A DNA stretch of 64,000 nucleotides from Diadema setosum (GCA_033980235.1 CM067067.1:31072451-31136450); one strand, 5' to 3'. Shown: positions 25,645-40,237, numbered from the stretch's first letter. Numbers and translations: made by a program. The notes: generated by a model not told the origin, from the letters alone.

Positions 25645-25689
25645 GTGAGCCACGAGTGAGCCACGAGTGAACCCCCCAATCTTAATGTG

Positions 25690-26245
25690 GATTGAGTGAA
25701 AGCAGCAATATGAATAGTGGAACACATCATTGAAAGTTTGAGGAAAATTGAGAGATCAATTCAAAAGTTATGAATTTTTAAAGTTTCTGTGCTGTCATCG
25801 CTGGATGAGAAGACTAATACACTTTATGATGTCATCATGGACAACAATTTAAAGAAGATACATAAAGAAAAATTCAACATAATCTAATTAACTTTTCTAG
25901 TGCAAAGAAAGAGCGCTTGACTTATCTCTTTCAGGAAGCAGGAAGAATAATACCGTAAACAGCAAATAATGTCAATAACAAGTAGATGAAATGTGTACTT
26001 TGAATGAAATATTAGATTTGGGGGAATTTTCCTTGTATTTTCTTCATAGATGAAATGTTATCCAAATTGACATCATGAAGTGTTTAGAAGGCTCCTTTAA
26101 ATATCCAGTGATAACATCACCGATAATCTAATGTAACTTTTGAATGGATTGTCCGATTTTCGTCAAAATTTCACTGATGTATTCTATCGACATTGCTGCT
26201 TTTACTCAATTCACATCGATATTTGGGCTTTGGTTTCCTTTACAT
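25690..26245. mobile_element. Foldback repeat family, copy 1
   Basis: The left arm (about 25690-25815) shares GGATTGAGTGAA, CAAAAGTTATGAAT and GTCATCGCTGGAT with the copy at 44468-44830. The right arm (about 26090-26245) contains AACTTTTGAATGGATTGTCC and TTGACTCAATTC-like motifs, inverse to the left arm. The arms are long and only partly complementary. It starts about 45 bp after the exon donor at 25645. It is non-coding. Confidence 0.6.
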
Positions 26246-26391
26246 GTTTGAAACTGGTACGCACTCTCTTAACCTTTACGCACAGAGTTCGTCCTCCTCC
26301 CTACCCCTCTCATTCCTCAAAAACAATGGTTGAGCCCTTTGGGACACATTTTGTAACCCAAGTCTGTCCGAAAGCTTTATACGATTAAACA

Positions 26392-26395
<4 letters not shown>

Positions 26396-26455
<60 letters not shown>
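26396..26455. repeat. AT microsatellite
   Basis: About 60 bp of nearly pure (AT)n. Confidence 0.9.
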
Positions 26456-26458
<3 letters not shown>

Positions 26459-27369
26459 AGGGAAAATTGACCAGAAACAAATGATAGATAGTGAACACTC
26501 ACATGGGGATTGCATTGTTTCTGCATATTGTTGCTTTTTTCGGTAAAGCATTTTTGTCTTGAAGTGCTGCGGTGTTACAAAATAATGTGGAAGGAAAAGA
26601 AATCTTAACATCAATGGCGGTGCATGAGGCGTTTGTATGATAATGGGGTGCAAAAAATGTCTCACACCCTGTTTGTGTCGCACGAGGCACGCGTGTAATG
26701 GGCGATGTCTTTGGAAGGAACTATTAGAAAACACAAGTCAATCAATGTTCATGAACACTAGAGGGGGCATTCTTTTCAATAAGAGCGCATCGATATTCTG
26801 TTTAGAGTATCGATCGCACTCCAAATAGACTCGGTAAACAAGTCCGGTCACATAATCATATGTAACTTGCGGAGTTTGGGAGTTAGCACCTGGGTCCATT
26901 CGAATAACAGACTTTTTTCTGTTTTTTTTTTTAATGGTGTATCTTGTGTTTTTATGCATTATGAAAAAGCTTTAGCACACATCAATATACGAGATTGCCG
27001 CCACATTAAGTCCATAAACATACATGAATCGATAAAGATTTTTTAGTTGTGCACTTTTAGTTGCACATGCACTTTTACTTTTACAGTACTTGCTTCTTCT
27101 TATTCTTTTGTTCCTCACGCGATTTCTATATACGTGATAAATTATGTAACAAAAAGAAAGAAATACAAATAAGTACGGCTTAATAGTTCTACAGCTATTT
27201 TAAAAGTTGAAAACAGAAAGACTGTTAATCTCCAGAGAACATTAAAATGCGATGGAAGTGTTTTGTTCGAAATCAAACTTTATTCAATTTAACAATGCGT
27301 CTAGATGAAAGAATCCATTATAGGGAATGTTATGGAGTAGCATATTAATACAATGTATGAAATAAATAC

Positions 27370-28520
27370 ATTAATATTATTTGAACACATCCGTTAAGTT
27401 TCAGGATTATCAAACAATCTGCTTAAACTTTGTGATGTTCAATTTTCAGTAGTGTCTTCGCTGGATAAGAAGACTTCATAAGAAGACTTGTATTAATAAC
27501 AGACTGCAATATACATGTTCTTATTCTCCATGACATTTTACCTGAATCCCTACTCGATTATCTTAAATTGAACAAAGATAGTCATAATTATGGCACCTGA
27601 AATTGTAGAAATTTTTTACTTCTGATTTGCACATCCTCCTACAAAAAGTCAATATTTTTTTAAGGCCCTCAAATCTGGAATTCTATACACTCTGATGTGA
27701 AATATATGAAGACGGTATTAAAATAATTTTAAGAAAGCTTTTATGTGTATTCATTGCCTTGAAAGGTATTCTGAAATTAAGTAATATGATTCTGAATTGA
27801 TATGGGATTAGCACAGGTTTGTTAGTGAAAATGGCATCTCGTGCTCGCAATTTGAGCTAATAAAGTCCTAAAGAGAGATAAATGAAAATAATTAATCTGC
27901 CTACTAGGATACTTATGTGAAATGATTTGTTTCTCGGACATGGAATCAAAACTATTAGGAAGGATATCATTGCTGTAATTAAACAAAGATAATTATCGTC
28001 TGAACTGAAACAAATACAAATCTTTGATATTTTATTTTAATTTCGTATTTTCCCTTTTAAGAAATAATACATCTGAATGAGAACGCTAAGCGAGTCCGCA
28101 AATATTTCGTTACATCTTCTTTTGTAATAACAACAGTTTACACTGGTTTATTTCACAAATTTTGATAGGTGTTTCGCATACCTCAATTCCATGATTAAAG
28201 TAAGGTAAAATCAAGCAAGAATATAAAGTCACAGTTGGACAACGACATAAATAGAATGCATGAAAGAGGAAAATCAAGGGCACTTCATTTTTTTCTAGAC
28301 TGATGAAAATACGAATATTGCATTCTCTTTATAGTTTCTCTGTATCGTTATCCATCAGTGGCATCACGAATTGCCACAATGTTCATATCTAACAACGGTG
28401 TTGCCGAAATTTCCAAAAATCATTCTTTTTGAACGGATCGTCCGATTTTCGTCCAACTTCATCGATATGTTCTACTAATATTTTTGAATTCACGCAATTC
28501 ATATATGTATTTCCTTTAAC
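27370..28520. mobile_element. Foldback repeat family, diverged copy
   Basis: The left portion (about 27370-27480) contains TTCGCTGGATAAGAAGAC and the right portion (about 28395-28520) contains GAACGGATCGTCCGATTTTC, the same landmarks as the copies at 25690 and 44468. The roughly 900 bp between them is unlike the other copies, so either this copy holds a later insertion or the two halves are separate fragments. Confidence 0.42.
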
Positions 28521-29716
28521 CCATTATTAACTGCACCCCCGAAACACGAGTCTCTTAGTAGAGTATGAATAGGCTTTCAAATAAACATTACTTGTAACAG
28601 ACAAAAATAAACATGCAGCGATCTATTTTGCATAATTTAGAAAGTTGCCGAAATGAGAGTAATGTTGCAGTACCTCAGGGAACAATAGGCCACCATGGAC
28701 GGAATCTTCAGTTGCTGAAAGGTTAATGATCATTGACAGATAATACCATGCCACATCGTCAAATATAGTCATATACATGTTCAAAATGTTATGTATGGAT
28801 ATGAGGGTCGATATACTAAATATTTCATTGCAAATTAAGGATATTATACAACGGAGGAATACTTGACATGCAAACTATATATATATGCCCTAATCCAGCT
28901 TGTCTTTATTATTGATAGGGTGGCTAAACATGAACCTCAATAACACATATTAACCTACCATGGCCGCGATTGTAGAAAGCATATAAATTTTGATTACATT
29001 CCGACCATGGCTTATATTACTTTCCCTTTTTGTTTGCTTGTTGTTGTAGTTTTTTTGTGTGATCTATGTGTTGTGAGGACCCAGCAAGACTTCATACATT
29101 GTACGATTTTTGTAGTTGATTAGATTTATTTATTCATTTGTTCATTTATCGATGCACAATTCATTTCAATTTCAAGGGCACGTTGACATGTTTATGAGCG
29201 GATGAAACTAAGTCAGTAAGAAGTGGGGGGGGGGGCTGATGTGGAATGTGACGTATTAAAAGAAAAAAAAAAACAACAACATGAGGTTGGCCATACTCAT
29301 CAGAACCTCCTTCCAAATTATTGACCTGAAATGAGCTGAATGCTGCAAGCACTACGATAACTCAGTTAACATCTGAAATTATTTGGCTAACAAACGGCTG
29401 TTCACGTAACCATGATCACAGGCTTGTTTATGCTTGTAATGAAGATAATAACTTGAAAAATTACTTCTCATAATTCCATTTTATGTGCAAATATATGTCC
29501 CGGCCGCAACTCGTCATCAACAGACATATTGCTGTGAGGATAAATGCATCACACAAAAATGCCCACACAAAGACTCACGTAGACACACATATTTGTATGT
29601 ATATGAATATATGACATATTTATATACATGTATGTATCAAACTATACCATTTTAAACAAAGCTTTTGAAAGAGTACCAAAGGACAAGAGTAAAATTTCGT
29701 TAGCCTGTGCATCAAC

Positions 29717-29717
<1 letters not shown>

Positions 29718-29750
<33 letters not shown>
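29718..29750. repeat. TC microsatellite
   Basis: A pure (TC)n run of about 30 bp. Confidence 0.85.
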
Positions 29751-29751
<1 letters not shown>

Positions 29752-32700
29752 CTTAATTTGTCTATGTACAACATGTCTCTATAATAATGTACATGTTTGA
29801 TCATATATAGATTGCTAATAATGAGTCAACTATAGCTGTACCAACAATCACTTGTGACGGTGGCTAAAATTAATTTATTTCTACTAGATATCCTTGTCCA
29901 AGATGACTGCATTCATTTACAGCTTTTTTCTTCATTCAGTATGTTTTATTATCACTCTAGAAATTGCTTGAATAGATGAAATGAATGGAAGGCATCAGTC
30001 TTTTGATGATCATTTACTTAATTACATTCTGACATTTAAGGCGATCTTTTGTGTCTTCCAAATAAGACCGATCCCTTCTAGGAGAGTGGCACGAATTAGT
30101 GTAAATTGAAGAAGCTATACATTGGTCGGAGAAAAAAAAAGAGTGAAAAACCTGTGCAGTGTTTTGCCGATCTTCTAATTTTATTTTGGTATCTCCTTTT
30201 CATCTTCTGACGAGGCTATACAGGTTCTCGTGGAAACCTTCTGAAATATTTGCTTATATATGACCAAACAGCTTTTGTTGATCATGACTTGATGCCGTAA
30301 GCAATATACGTTAAGTATTCCACCGTAAGCACATTTATTTAACATGATGGATTAGTTCCATGAATGCTTCTTTGCGTGATGTTCCTCATCTCAATGTGAC
30401 ATGAATGACTGATTCGACACCGTGGCATATTTCAATACAAAACTGAAAGAATAAAGAGACACAAAGCGACAATAAAAACGTGAAGAAAGAAACGAAGATA
30501 TCTGCCCCTATTTCTCTTTTACATTCAGCAGAACCAAGATATGTAGTATTTCATAAAAATAAAACGCCACTAACTGAACGAATATGAATTAACTGAGTAA
30601 AGAAAAATGTATGTTGAGGAAAACCTAACATTCTGTTCCTGCCTGCCTTTGTTGATTTATTGTAGGATTGATTAATGATAGATGAAATAAAAACAAAGAC
30701 AGTCTTCCCGTAAAAAAAAAAATCCCATTCATACAAAGCAGTATTCCCTTGTGAAACACCATGAAATATTGGATTTGTACCGAGATCACAGCGATCGATC
30801 AATCTATTAAGAATAGTTTCGCCGATTAAACAAAGCTGCACGACTACGTTAATTTGTTTCATCGGGCTTTTAATTACACGTAGAAATATCACTTCTGACG
30901 ACGTTTAAAAAATTTCAAGGCAACTGAATATATTGCTAGTTAAATGGTTTTAATATAATTACCTCTTCAATTGAAACGAATTCTGAATCACGTTCCATAC
31001 CATTTGAGATAATGCAGGGATTATGGTCATAGCTTATGACATATATTTAGCGAAGAGCTGATGCAAGTATTATATAGTGTGTTGTATTTTATTTCATGTT
31101 CGTTTATTAATATTGGAGAGCCTTGGCAAAAAAAGAGAGAATATTTCAAAGGATTTTATGAACGTAATATAGCAAAATCTCAGTATTGTTGTATTCATTT
31201 CGTTTTGTTTCTGGTCAAATATAATTTGCTAGTTAACTACTGCGCTGAAATCAAACACCATGCAGTCATGTGCAATGTATAGCTGCTATATTGAGTAATA
31301 CAATTTTACCATTTGCTTCTTTTTGCTAGCTTATCGTGGCCATATCAACACTGACGCAAGATTTTTAGACCAATTTTAGATAAACTATACACACACATTT
31401 ACACACACATGAATTTTAATTAGGGATTTGTAAATAACATCCAAAGATTTGGTCGTTCTCGTATCCTCTTTACACACTAGATTTGATACGATCAGGAAAT
31501 TTAACTGAACAGCAACAACAAAATTGTCACATTCTTTGATATTTTTGACATTGCATGCATAAGTAGGATGTAATACTTGACTGATTCAAAATATCTATCG
31601 AGAATGATTCTTAGTGTTTGGGACCATAACCTCAAATGGAAAGACCAAAACAGAACTTTGTATTGGAAATAATCTATGGCTACGTGGTCCAACATTTTTT
31701 GGCGTTCCCTTTCTTTTTATTGCCTCTTCTGTGGATTCCTTGTGTGACCATTTCCTCGAGAGAGTTGGGGAAAAAGTTTTCTTTTGAGGTCAATCGCGCG
31801 ATTTCCTGATCTGAGCCGTGGTCCTACCCCGACAACCAAGATGTCGGCAACCGTCTGCCAATATTGAATCTTGCTCCTAACTATTCGCTCAAGAAATTAC
31901 TCTCGCATTCCAACTGCCGAATCGCAAATAAGCACGTTTAATCAAATCCACATATATCACTACTCTGCGGACTCCCGTAATCGAATTGTAGATGCGGTGT
32001 TTACAGATATCATGCACGTTTCGTCCGCGGCCGGATCAGCGCGCGCGGTTCTTACAGGTAGACGGTCAAGGAATTCCCCTCCCACGGAGCAATCCCGTGG
32101 TAATGAAGGGAAATCGTATCAACGTGTGTCGCCACAGTTTATTTCGCCGTGATTTCTGCCATTAGCCTATCACAGGGATGAATCAACTCGTCAAATAATG
32201 CTCCCATTAAAGCCATGACGACATTACAGGGTTATACTTCCACAATTTCTTTCTTTCCCATACAACCATACTTTTCTTTTTGTTCCAATTCATCTTTTCC
32301 AAAAGAAAAAACTCCAGAAATGCCTTAAGTTATACTGCTATTTGTTTTACATATCATCATGTTGGTTTGTAAATTTGAATCACATTCTATGAGTATTATT
32401 TCGCAATTGGTATTATTATATCATTTCGCTTTTGAGAAGGGCAGATTTACGCTCTAGTTTCATGATAGAACCTCTGCGGATCCTGTAAACTGCCTCATTT
32501 CGCATTTCCTGATAGATATATCCATGGCAATTACTTCCTGGAAGCACGGGCGACTATTTGTTATTTGCTTTCATGAACATGGGGGGGGGGGCATTGAAAA
32601 TAGTGGTCAGATGAAAATTCACCTTATTTCATCGTTTGAATCCAGCCGCCATAAATGACGAATGACATATCGATTCTGCCTGAGCAGCAACTCCCGACAC

Positions 32701-34040
32701 CTTTTCGTCATTATTTAGTTGAAGCAGGAGGTGAGCTTTATCGCTGACGTAAATACTAATTAGGCAAGTACATGGCAACCCCGAAAGAACGGGAGAATAA
32801 GTTGTCAGCTAGATAGACGAAAAACGTGACTCAAATTGAACTGTGCAGTCGGTGAAGTGAGTAGTTCTATTAACCGCGTGAATGCATCAAAACAGTCTCG
32901 AACAACAAGGCTCGGGTAAACATTATTTTTATTCTAAATCAATGACACATAATTTATTAATCATCTAGACCAAGTGGTCATTTCCAGTGGTATTGCCGTC
33001 CGGTTTCATATCCTTATTTGTACAGTTGAATGATTATCATTGATGATAAGTAAAGAAGAAAAAAAGAGAAAATTGTTTTTGCTTATTTAGTTATTGTCCA
33101 GTCGCTAACAATTCTTTCAATCATAATTATATTGATTTTGTCGTTGCATTAGTCTACTTGCGGTGAGATTCAAAGTGTATATAGGGGAAAGGTCACTATG
33201 ATGTAAATTCTACATCCTTTATTTCAACTTGCCAACAGTAAACGTTGTTTTCCTAATGAAAATGAGTAGACAAAGTTGCATGTTGATGCTATGGGACTTT
33301 TATTAACATGTTTCAGGGTTTCTGTGACTTTTCACTATCACAGAGAGAGAGAGACAGACAGACAGTTAGACAGACAGAGGGACGGAGAGAGACTTTTAAT
33401 CAAACAGACGCATATAGCTTGTAGGGAGAGAGAGTAAACAGGTCGCCTCTCGCTCATGCAAACCGTAGGGTCAATTCCATGTTTTTATCTCAAGTACAAA
33501 ACCACATTCTGAGTCTTGAGAACTCTGTATTAAACTCGGAGGCCCCTCAAGATTACACTAGCCAATCTCGAGATTATATTATCTAATTTCCCTCAAAACC
33601 GCTATAACTGCGCTGCCTAGCACATGCCATGCCTGAAAGGACGAAGGAGTTTGGATAAACATAGCTCGTCAAGAGATGCCCTTATAGAAGCGAGAGAAAA
33701 AGAGGGAGGGACGTTGAAAAGTCAATCGTTCAATTCGCCAATAAAATACCGCGTATCGCCTCATGCCAAGAAGTCTTACTGAGGGCGGTGATGCTATTTA
33801 TGCTTCGACGTATTTTTCTAAATGACATAATCAGTTAAGCATTGTTGGTACAAAAAAAGAAGAAGGATAGTTAGATGCAGAATGTCATTTTCTGTTAGAC
33901 TCTCTACATGGAAACGCAGGGAAAAGAACGTAATTTGAATTTCTCGACGAAGAACTAGCCCAGACGTATTTTGTGTCATTGAAACACAACTATGGCACAT
34001 TGTGTAATTCATGGATTCGTAAAATTCTGGTTTCTTTCTT

Positions 34041-34045
<5 letters not shown>

Positions 34046-34081
<36 letters not shown>
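34046..34081. repeat. CT microsatellite
   Basis: A pure (CT)n run followed by a GTGA/GTGT-rich tail to about 34132. Confidence 0.85.
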
Positions 34082-34084
<3 letters not shown>

Positions 34085-35028
34085 AGTGAGTGAGTGTGTG
34101 CGTGTGTATGTGTGTGCGTGTATGTGTGTTTGTGTTCGGCTAATCTCATTTCAGTGTTTTGCTAAAGTGGTGCGAACACAATCAACAACGGATCTCATGT
34201 GACTTACTTCAGTAATGGATCAATATTCAACATCCCTGTTTTGCTTGAACTTTTCGATTTTTTTTTTTCAAACAGTTTATGCAATAATTATTCCATTATC
34301 CTAATTCTCATCTACCGTTGTTTCCATCTCGCGCGTCTTACTTAGAAAGAATTGCCATTTCAGAAATCCACCCTTACTATATAGACAAAGAAAAGTGAAA
34401 TATCAGATAAAATGTCTGAGAAACATTGCAAACTGCAGTCTTAATTATTAAGCAACTGTCAACCTTGTGAATGGATTAGCGCAATTTTCCCCCTTATAAT
34501 CATTGTATGCATGTTTGTTCTGTTTTGTTTTCGTTTGTCTATCCCTTGCAACTTATCCTCGATGGGTGCGACTGATTTTATCTAAGGTCATCTTGAAGAC
34601 TGTTTCTTTCAATATTCATGCTAAAAAGCGTTTTCTGGCTGCTATTGAAATCTACGAATCGAAATTCAAAAGAAAAAGAATAACCAAAGTTACTGTTTTT
34701 ACTGTATGATGTAAAAAGAAAATCAAAGGCACAGATGTTTTGGTAGAAATATTGATAGATTCTGATTGTATTTAAGTGATTATTTGTCATATGTTACTTG
34801 TGTTTACTTTTTACAGGTCCTAGATTACTGGTAGTAGGCCGACATGTATGATGATAAGACTGACAGTCATGTAAAGAACCTTTTTCCTGAAATACGAAAA
34901 AAAAAAAAACCCAAATACGACAATTTACTGCAACATGAAAAGAAATACACGTGTATACGGAAAATAATGCAGGTTCAACGGAAACACCCACGATGCATCT
35001 TTTTCTTCTTTCTTTCATCTTTGATCAG

Positions 35029-35229
35029 CTCGTGGCTGTGGACAGTGCCTAAATTTCAACTCCGCCTTCGTCTTGGTTCTCATGCTTCGCAAGACGATTA
35101 CCACCATTCGGACGACGAAAGCCGCCGAGATCCTGCCGACGGACCAGAATATCATCTTCCACAAAATGGTGGGCATTGTCATCGCCTGTCTGGCGCTGGT
35201 CCACACGCTGGGTCACATCGGCAATGCTT
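35029..35229 (+). CDS. NOX5: NOX5 exon: TM2 and TM3 with heme histidines
   Basis: The exon lies between the acceptor TTTGATCAG and the donor GTAAGT. Two leading bases complete an alanine codon; one base (T) is left at the end. It encodes ARGCGQCLNFNSAFVLVLML (the conserved cysteine-rich entry to TM2), then a cytosolic loop ending PTDQNIIFHKMVG, then TM3 (IVIACLALVHTLGHIGN). The histidine codons at 35160-35162 (FHK) and 35202-35204 (VHT) are 14 residues apart, exactly the spacing of the TM3 heme ligands in NOX enzymes. A CA microsatellite begins 45 bp after the donor. An antisense open frame over the same bases is a shadow. Confidence 0.95.
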
Positions 35230-35270
35230 GTAAGTATGAAGGGAGCTGCAGAATACTAGTAATCCCCCAA

Positions 35271-35273
<3 letters not shown>

Positions 35274-35332
<59 letters not shown>
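35274..35332. repeat. CA microsatellite beside an exon
   Basis: About 58 bp of uninterrupted (CA)n, starting 45 bp downstream of the exon donor at 35230. Confidence 0.92.
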
Positions 35333-35337
<5 letters not shown>

Positions 35338-38300
35338 AGAAAAGGTAGTACGAAGTAGGAGGCCACAAAATACATACTTACCGCGTGATCTCTGTTAGAC
35401 TACGAAAAGGTTCGGCGAAATAGCGGCTTTTGTGTGTTCTAATACCAGTAATAAGATATATCGACCCTGTTTTGCGCACCAGATTCGTCATCCATACTCC
35501 AAATTACAATCTTTTGCCAAGACGAACGTCCGGCTGGCTCAAATACAAAGTGACCATGAAAGTAATAGTTTTTTTTTTTCTTTTCAGTGTTGTCATTGAA
35601 TTGGTAGTTGAAAGAAGAGAAAGAGAAATCGCGTGTTATATTGCAACAACTGAATATTATCTTTTGATCAAAATTTGCTCCTTGCTGTATGGCCAAACAT
35701 CCCAATGGGAGCGCTGCTCTAAAGACAGTTCCAAAGGGGCGCTTGATGGTCCCTTGAGTGTTAAATCACATCCAAGAGTTTTAGAGAGAACTGGGTCTTG
35801 TCCATCTTAATCAGGTTCTAATTACCACGCATTCGGGGATGTGTATCAGGGATCAATAGCACTAGAGACTATTGTTAATCTTACGCGGAAATATGAAACA
35901 TGTGACATTTCATGAGGCCGAATTCCTTTCCACCAAGTCATCTCGCTCTTCTGGAAATGTTCCCAAATAGTTTAAGAGCTGCAAACAGGTGTTTGAGTAG
36001 GGTTTGGTCTTTTGGAATACACAACAAGAGAGAAATCAGACAGTTGAAAGCAGCCTCTTCTAACGAGGTTTACAGAGCAAGAGCTTGGGGGCGGTGATCC
36101 ATTCCGAGACACTTAGCCAAGAGAGTGCAACTTCCGGGCGCTTTCGCAGACAGAAGTGTCGCTGTTTAGAATCGGGGCATACATCAAATATAAAGAAATA
36201 CATGGTCACCAGGAGTTGGTTGATGATGTATGTGATAGACGCCTGTATCAGAAGACTGCGGCAATCAGTAGGTGGAATTAAACATTGTTAAAGATGGGGT
36301 AAAAGTTTGATCAGCCTTTATCTGATCATGTGATGAGCACCTGACCAATCATATGTCGAGAATGAAACATGTCTCTATTTGTTATACGTGTGCATGTGTG
36401 GAAAAAAAAAGTTGAAACAAGTTCTTTCTTTTTAGAGTTCTTTGTACATGTACTTACTTTTGTGTATCTTATAGTTTAGAGCTCACGTCTTGGTTGTCTT
36501 GAACGACACTAGTGGCGTCACTTTAAAATACTTCTGGTGCAGTAAAATGCTTTGAAAGCAAACAAGCTGTGGTACAAAAAAAAAATCGTCTCATTTTTAT
36601 CGTAATTTAATCATCATTGCAGTGATAAAAAGTTTCATTCTAACTTTCAAGTTTTTTTTTTCCATTTCCCAAGAAAATGTCATAAAAAATACAATCATAC
36701 CATAGAAAAATGACTCATTAGGCGAAATCTTCGCGTTAGTGTACAACTATCTTGTTATGGAGATAAGCATATTGGTTTGTTTAAAGTCATATTTGACTAT
36801 GATATTGCAAAGTAGGATAAGTATGATGGTGCCTACATAAAAGCAAACTTGTTCAGTCGTGGGTCTCAGAATAAAATCAAATATTGTATAGGGAAATGCG
36901 AGCACGGATATCTATTTAGACCGTAATGTTAATTGATGAAAAATGATTAAAAAACAACAAAAGGAAACTATATGATATGTTACTATATAATTATAGATAA
37001 GACTCACAGAAGCCTTATGATGCAAAGAGCAGTAAGCAATAGGTGGTCTCCTTTTCATAATAATTCACCTTTTGGTTTTGCTCTCCTGAAGAAGTAACAC
37101 AAATAGAGATATTATCTGGAAATGCATATTTCTTAGCAGGAATGAGAAGAACTCGGGTGAATATACTTTAGACAAATTCTGAGAAATTATAGGCAGGAAT
37201 CAGCACTAACAACTGAATATAAACATGATAAGTGTGATGTGATCCAAATTTGTGGAAAAAACTCGAGAAAACAGAGGAGAAAACAAAAAGCACATCAACA
37301 TAACTTTGATCAGGATGTACGTATTTCCAGACGCAGAAGAATAAGATCCATGACGGTGGTTCCAACCTGTTTTTTAAAATGTTGTGTGAAAGTATATTCA
37401 CGTTCTGTAACTGCATACAGATAGTGTTGTAATGTTATGTTATGTTATGTCGTGTAATAAGAGGCCATATTTATTCACTCTGCTGAAAAACGATTCTTTT
37501 GACATCCCTATTTTTCGCTTCAGTTCCTTTTGAAATACATTGTGCGAATGATTTTCACATTATGTATACGCGAGGCTCATTTTATTATATTTCCCCCTTT
37601 GTGCATTCATTCTATTCCATAAGATGAGTGACGGATTTAGGCTTGTGAGTGACCAATAAGAGATGTTAATCATTGTAGACGTGAGGGAAGCAAGGAGAAC
37701 GTTGTGAAGCATTTCGTCTTTGCTTCTTGTCATCCTTCACTGCTCTCAGACCATAATAAATGGGTTAAATCAATTTCGTTTGACGCTCGTACGCGCAATG
37801 AGAGATAAGCGTGCGAGATAGTGCATCTCCGCATGGTATTTCATGGAATGAAACTGCTGTTAATTAAGTGTCATCGTGTCCCTTCAACATTAGTCGCGGC
37901 AAAGCACCTCAGGAAGGCGATGTAAGGACAAAACAGAGTTCGCCGGAAGCCTAACTTGGGAGATGATTATCGATGTATAGTCACGTGACATTTCAGAAGG
38001 TAGCGAGCGACGATTCGTGAATGTCTAATTTCTGAAGACACAACTTTTCTGGCCCTTCATTAAAAGTATTCAAAGTATTCTATCCTCATCAACCTTATGA
38101 CGTTTTCAATGTCACAGATCACATTGATTAATAACCTACAATATGAGCACATACTGTCACTACTTCTGTCATTGACTGACAGTGTGCCATTGTAATTTCT
38201 TTTCAGAGTGCGACGATATCATCATACATGAGTTCCCATGCAGCAAAATTATTTTTTCTAACCCAGGACGCGTCTGGCATTAAGACCTGTCATCCTGCAT

Positions 38301-40223
38301 TTGGCGGGTAGAAAACAGAAATGATAACTGTAAGTGCCTGAGTGTTACTTCTGACATCCTTGCATCAATTCAACCTGTCATATTTGATTGCCAACTCGGT
38401 CTACAATCGCACTATTGGAGAAGAGTAGGTATGTCTCCTCTTGAATAAACGCAACAGCCTTTGAGCTCCTTTCCATAGGCACTTAACTTTTGTGCAGCCC
38501 CAAGCGGCTATAAAACGTTCCTGACAGTGTAACCCTTTTAGTTTATCGCGTCAAATACTGCATCAAATATGCACATCAGGCAGCTCTTCCTTTCCGTTGT
38601 TTACGTGACAAAAAAAAAATGGAGAAAAGTTATGTTATTTCAGGTTTCTGTGTCTGTCCTGAGGAGCTGTTCTTTTCAATTTCATCGTTTAATAGCTTAA
38701 AACACAGTTGCGCTTTGCTTTGCTGTATGACGAGGCAAAATATTCGTGTTGTCTTGGAAAGAAATCATGTGCGGAAATCAGAAATAAGATTCACGTACCC
38801 CTTGCTGAATAGAGCTCTGATCGTATAGGTCGTTTATTACGGCAGGCAAATAGTTAGCTTTCAAGGATTGATGGGTCTTCCTATATCAATGTGTACGTGC
38901 GCTCGATCGGAGCGGGTGGGAATATTTGTCATGGATCCACATGCTCCCTGAATTGACGGCGAGCTGCCAATTTGCGAACTCGTCAAGATCAAGCTGCAAT
39001 AATTCTTCCCTTTCCCGTAACCCCTCAGCCATGTGTCACGTGACATGTACGTTCTCCTCTCATTGCTGAACAAAGCAAATATAAAAAGGACATGAGATAC
39101 AAACATACATTTGTAGAATGAAAGAATGACGGAGAAAGTGAGAGGAAGATAAATAGAACTAGAAAAAAATGTTATTTCGCGGTATTAGCAAAGTTCAAAC
39201 GTCATTTTCGTTTGACATTGAACAAATGTATATAAAATAACATCGAAACATTGCTAATCTAGCTGCAATATTTAGTCTATTTTTGCCACAATGTCTACAA
39301 CTTTCGTCTGATTGAAGCCATTATCTAGGAGGCTTTTAACTGTTACAATTGGTTTCATTGATGTCAATGTGCCACAACAACCATCCCTCATACCTTATCG
39401 ACAATATGAAATGAGAACACATATACACATATTTAAAGAAAAAGTTTTAAAAAGCAATTAGAGAAAGGGTGAGCAGTATCTGGCAAGTCAGACGCTTGAC
39501 TAGAAAACTGTTGTCAGTATCATCACATGCATGTCTGTCTTCAGTACATAGAGACAATCAAGAAACGCAGATGTCTGATTTTGTTTTTATGGTTATGTGA
39601 GGATTACACCACGAACAATTTTTTTTTTTTTTAGTTTGGTTGTCTAGACGTTCTTTAAAAGAAGCGTAAATACTCGCAGAATCAAGCCTCGTAACTGAAA
39701 CTTCCCGTAAGGCCTACATTTTATTTTCAGCTCATTCACCGGGCTGGCAAGCGATAGGTAATAAGTGGAGTTCGACGACCGAGTGGAGTGAAACTCGATG
39801 TCTTCTTTCTTCTGTCTGATTATGACGCCTAAAGAAGTGCAAGATTACATTGATGAGAGCGAAAGAAAGGGAACGTTCGGAGTGAGTTAATAGCCATGAT
39901 TCGATTAAGTCCATTAGAATAAAAGGTGAAGTAAGACCTGTGGCAGGTCTTGAAGGCAATCCTTACCAGCAGTCGCGAGGCAGGTGCTGGCAATGGCGGA
40001 AGAAATTTAATTAACGTCATGTTGGGAATTAAATGCACATAGAAAATGGGACTTGATGGTGCCGAGAGGTGTGGAGGAAAAGAAGTGATTTATGATAATG
40101 GTTGGATATCTGGGACTATTTATTCAGGATAAATAAATGATGTATGAAAGAGTGTGTGAATGACACCTGGTAGGGAGCACCGCGCCAGCATCGCGTCGCC
40201 TCTTGCCTGACGCCAGCCGCTCC

Positions 40224-40237
40224 GTTACTATGGCAAC
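40224..40237. promoter_or_regulatory. X-box-like (RFX) site candidate
   Basis: GTTACTATGGCAAC differs at two positions from the ideal palindromic X-box GTTGCCATGGCAAC bound by RFX factors. It lies within a short GC- and CpG-rich patch (about 40175-40260) in an otherwise AT-rich intron, which is why it stood out. A chance match is possible. Confidence 0.35.

Larger units (their letters stand above)
25645..35028 (+). other. NOX5 intron, about 9.4 kb
   Basis: It starts with the tandem donor GTGAGCCACGA and ends TTTGATCAG. It is strongly AT-rich. It contains two copies of a foldback family (25690-26245, about 27370-28520), an AT microsatellite (26396-26455) and TC runs (29718-29750, 34046-34081). 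A CpG-dense patch lies at about 31990-32060. No other gene is supported. Confidence 0.85.
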
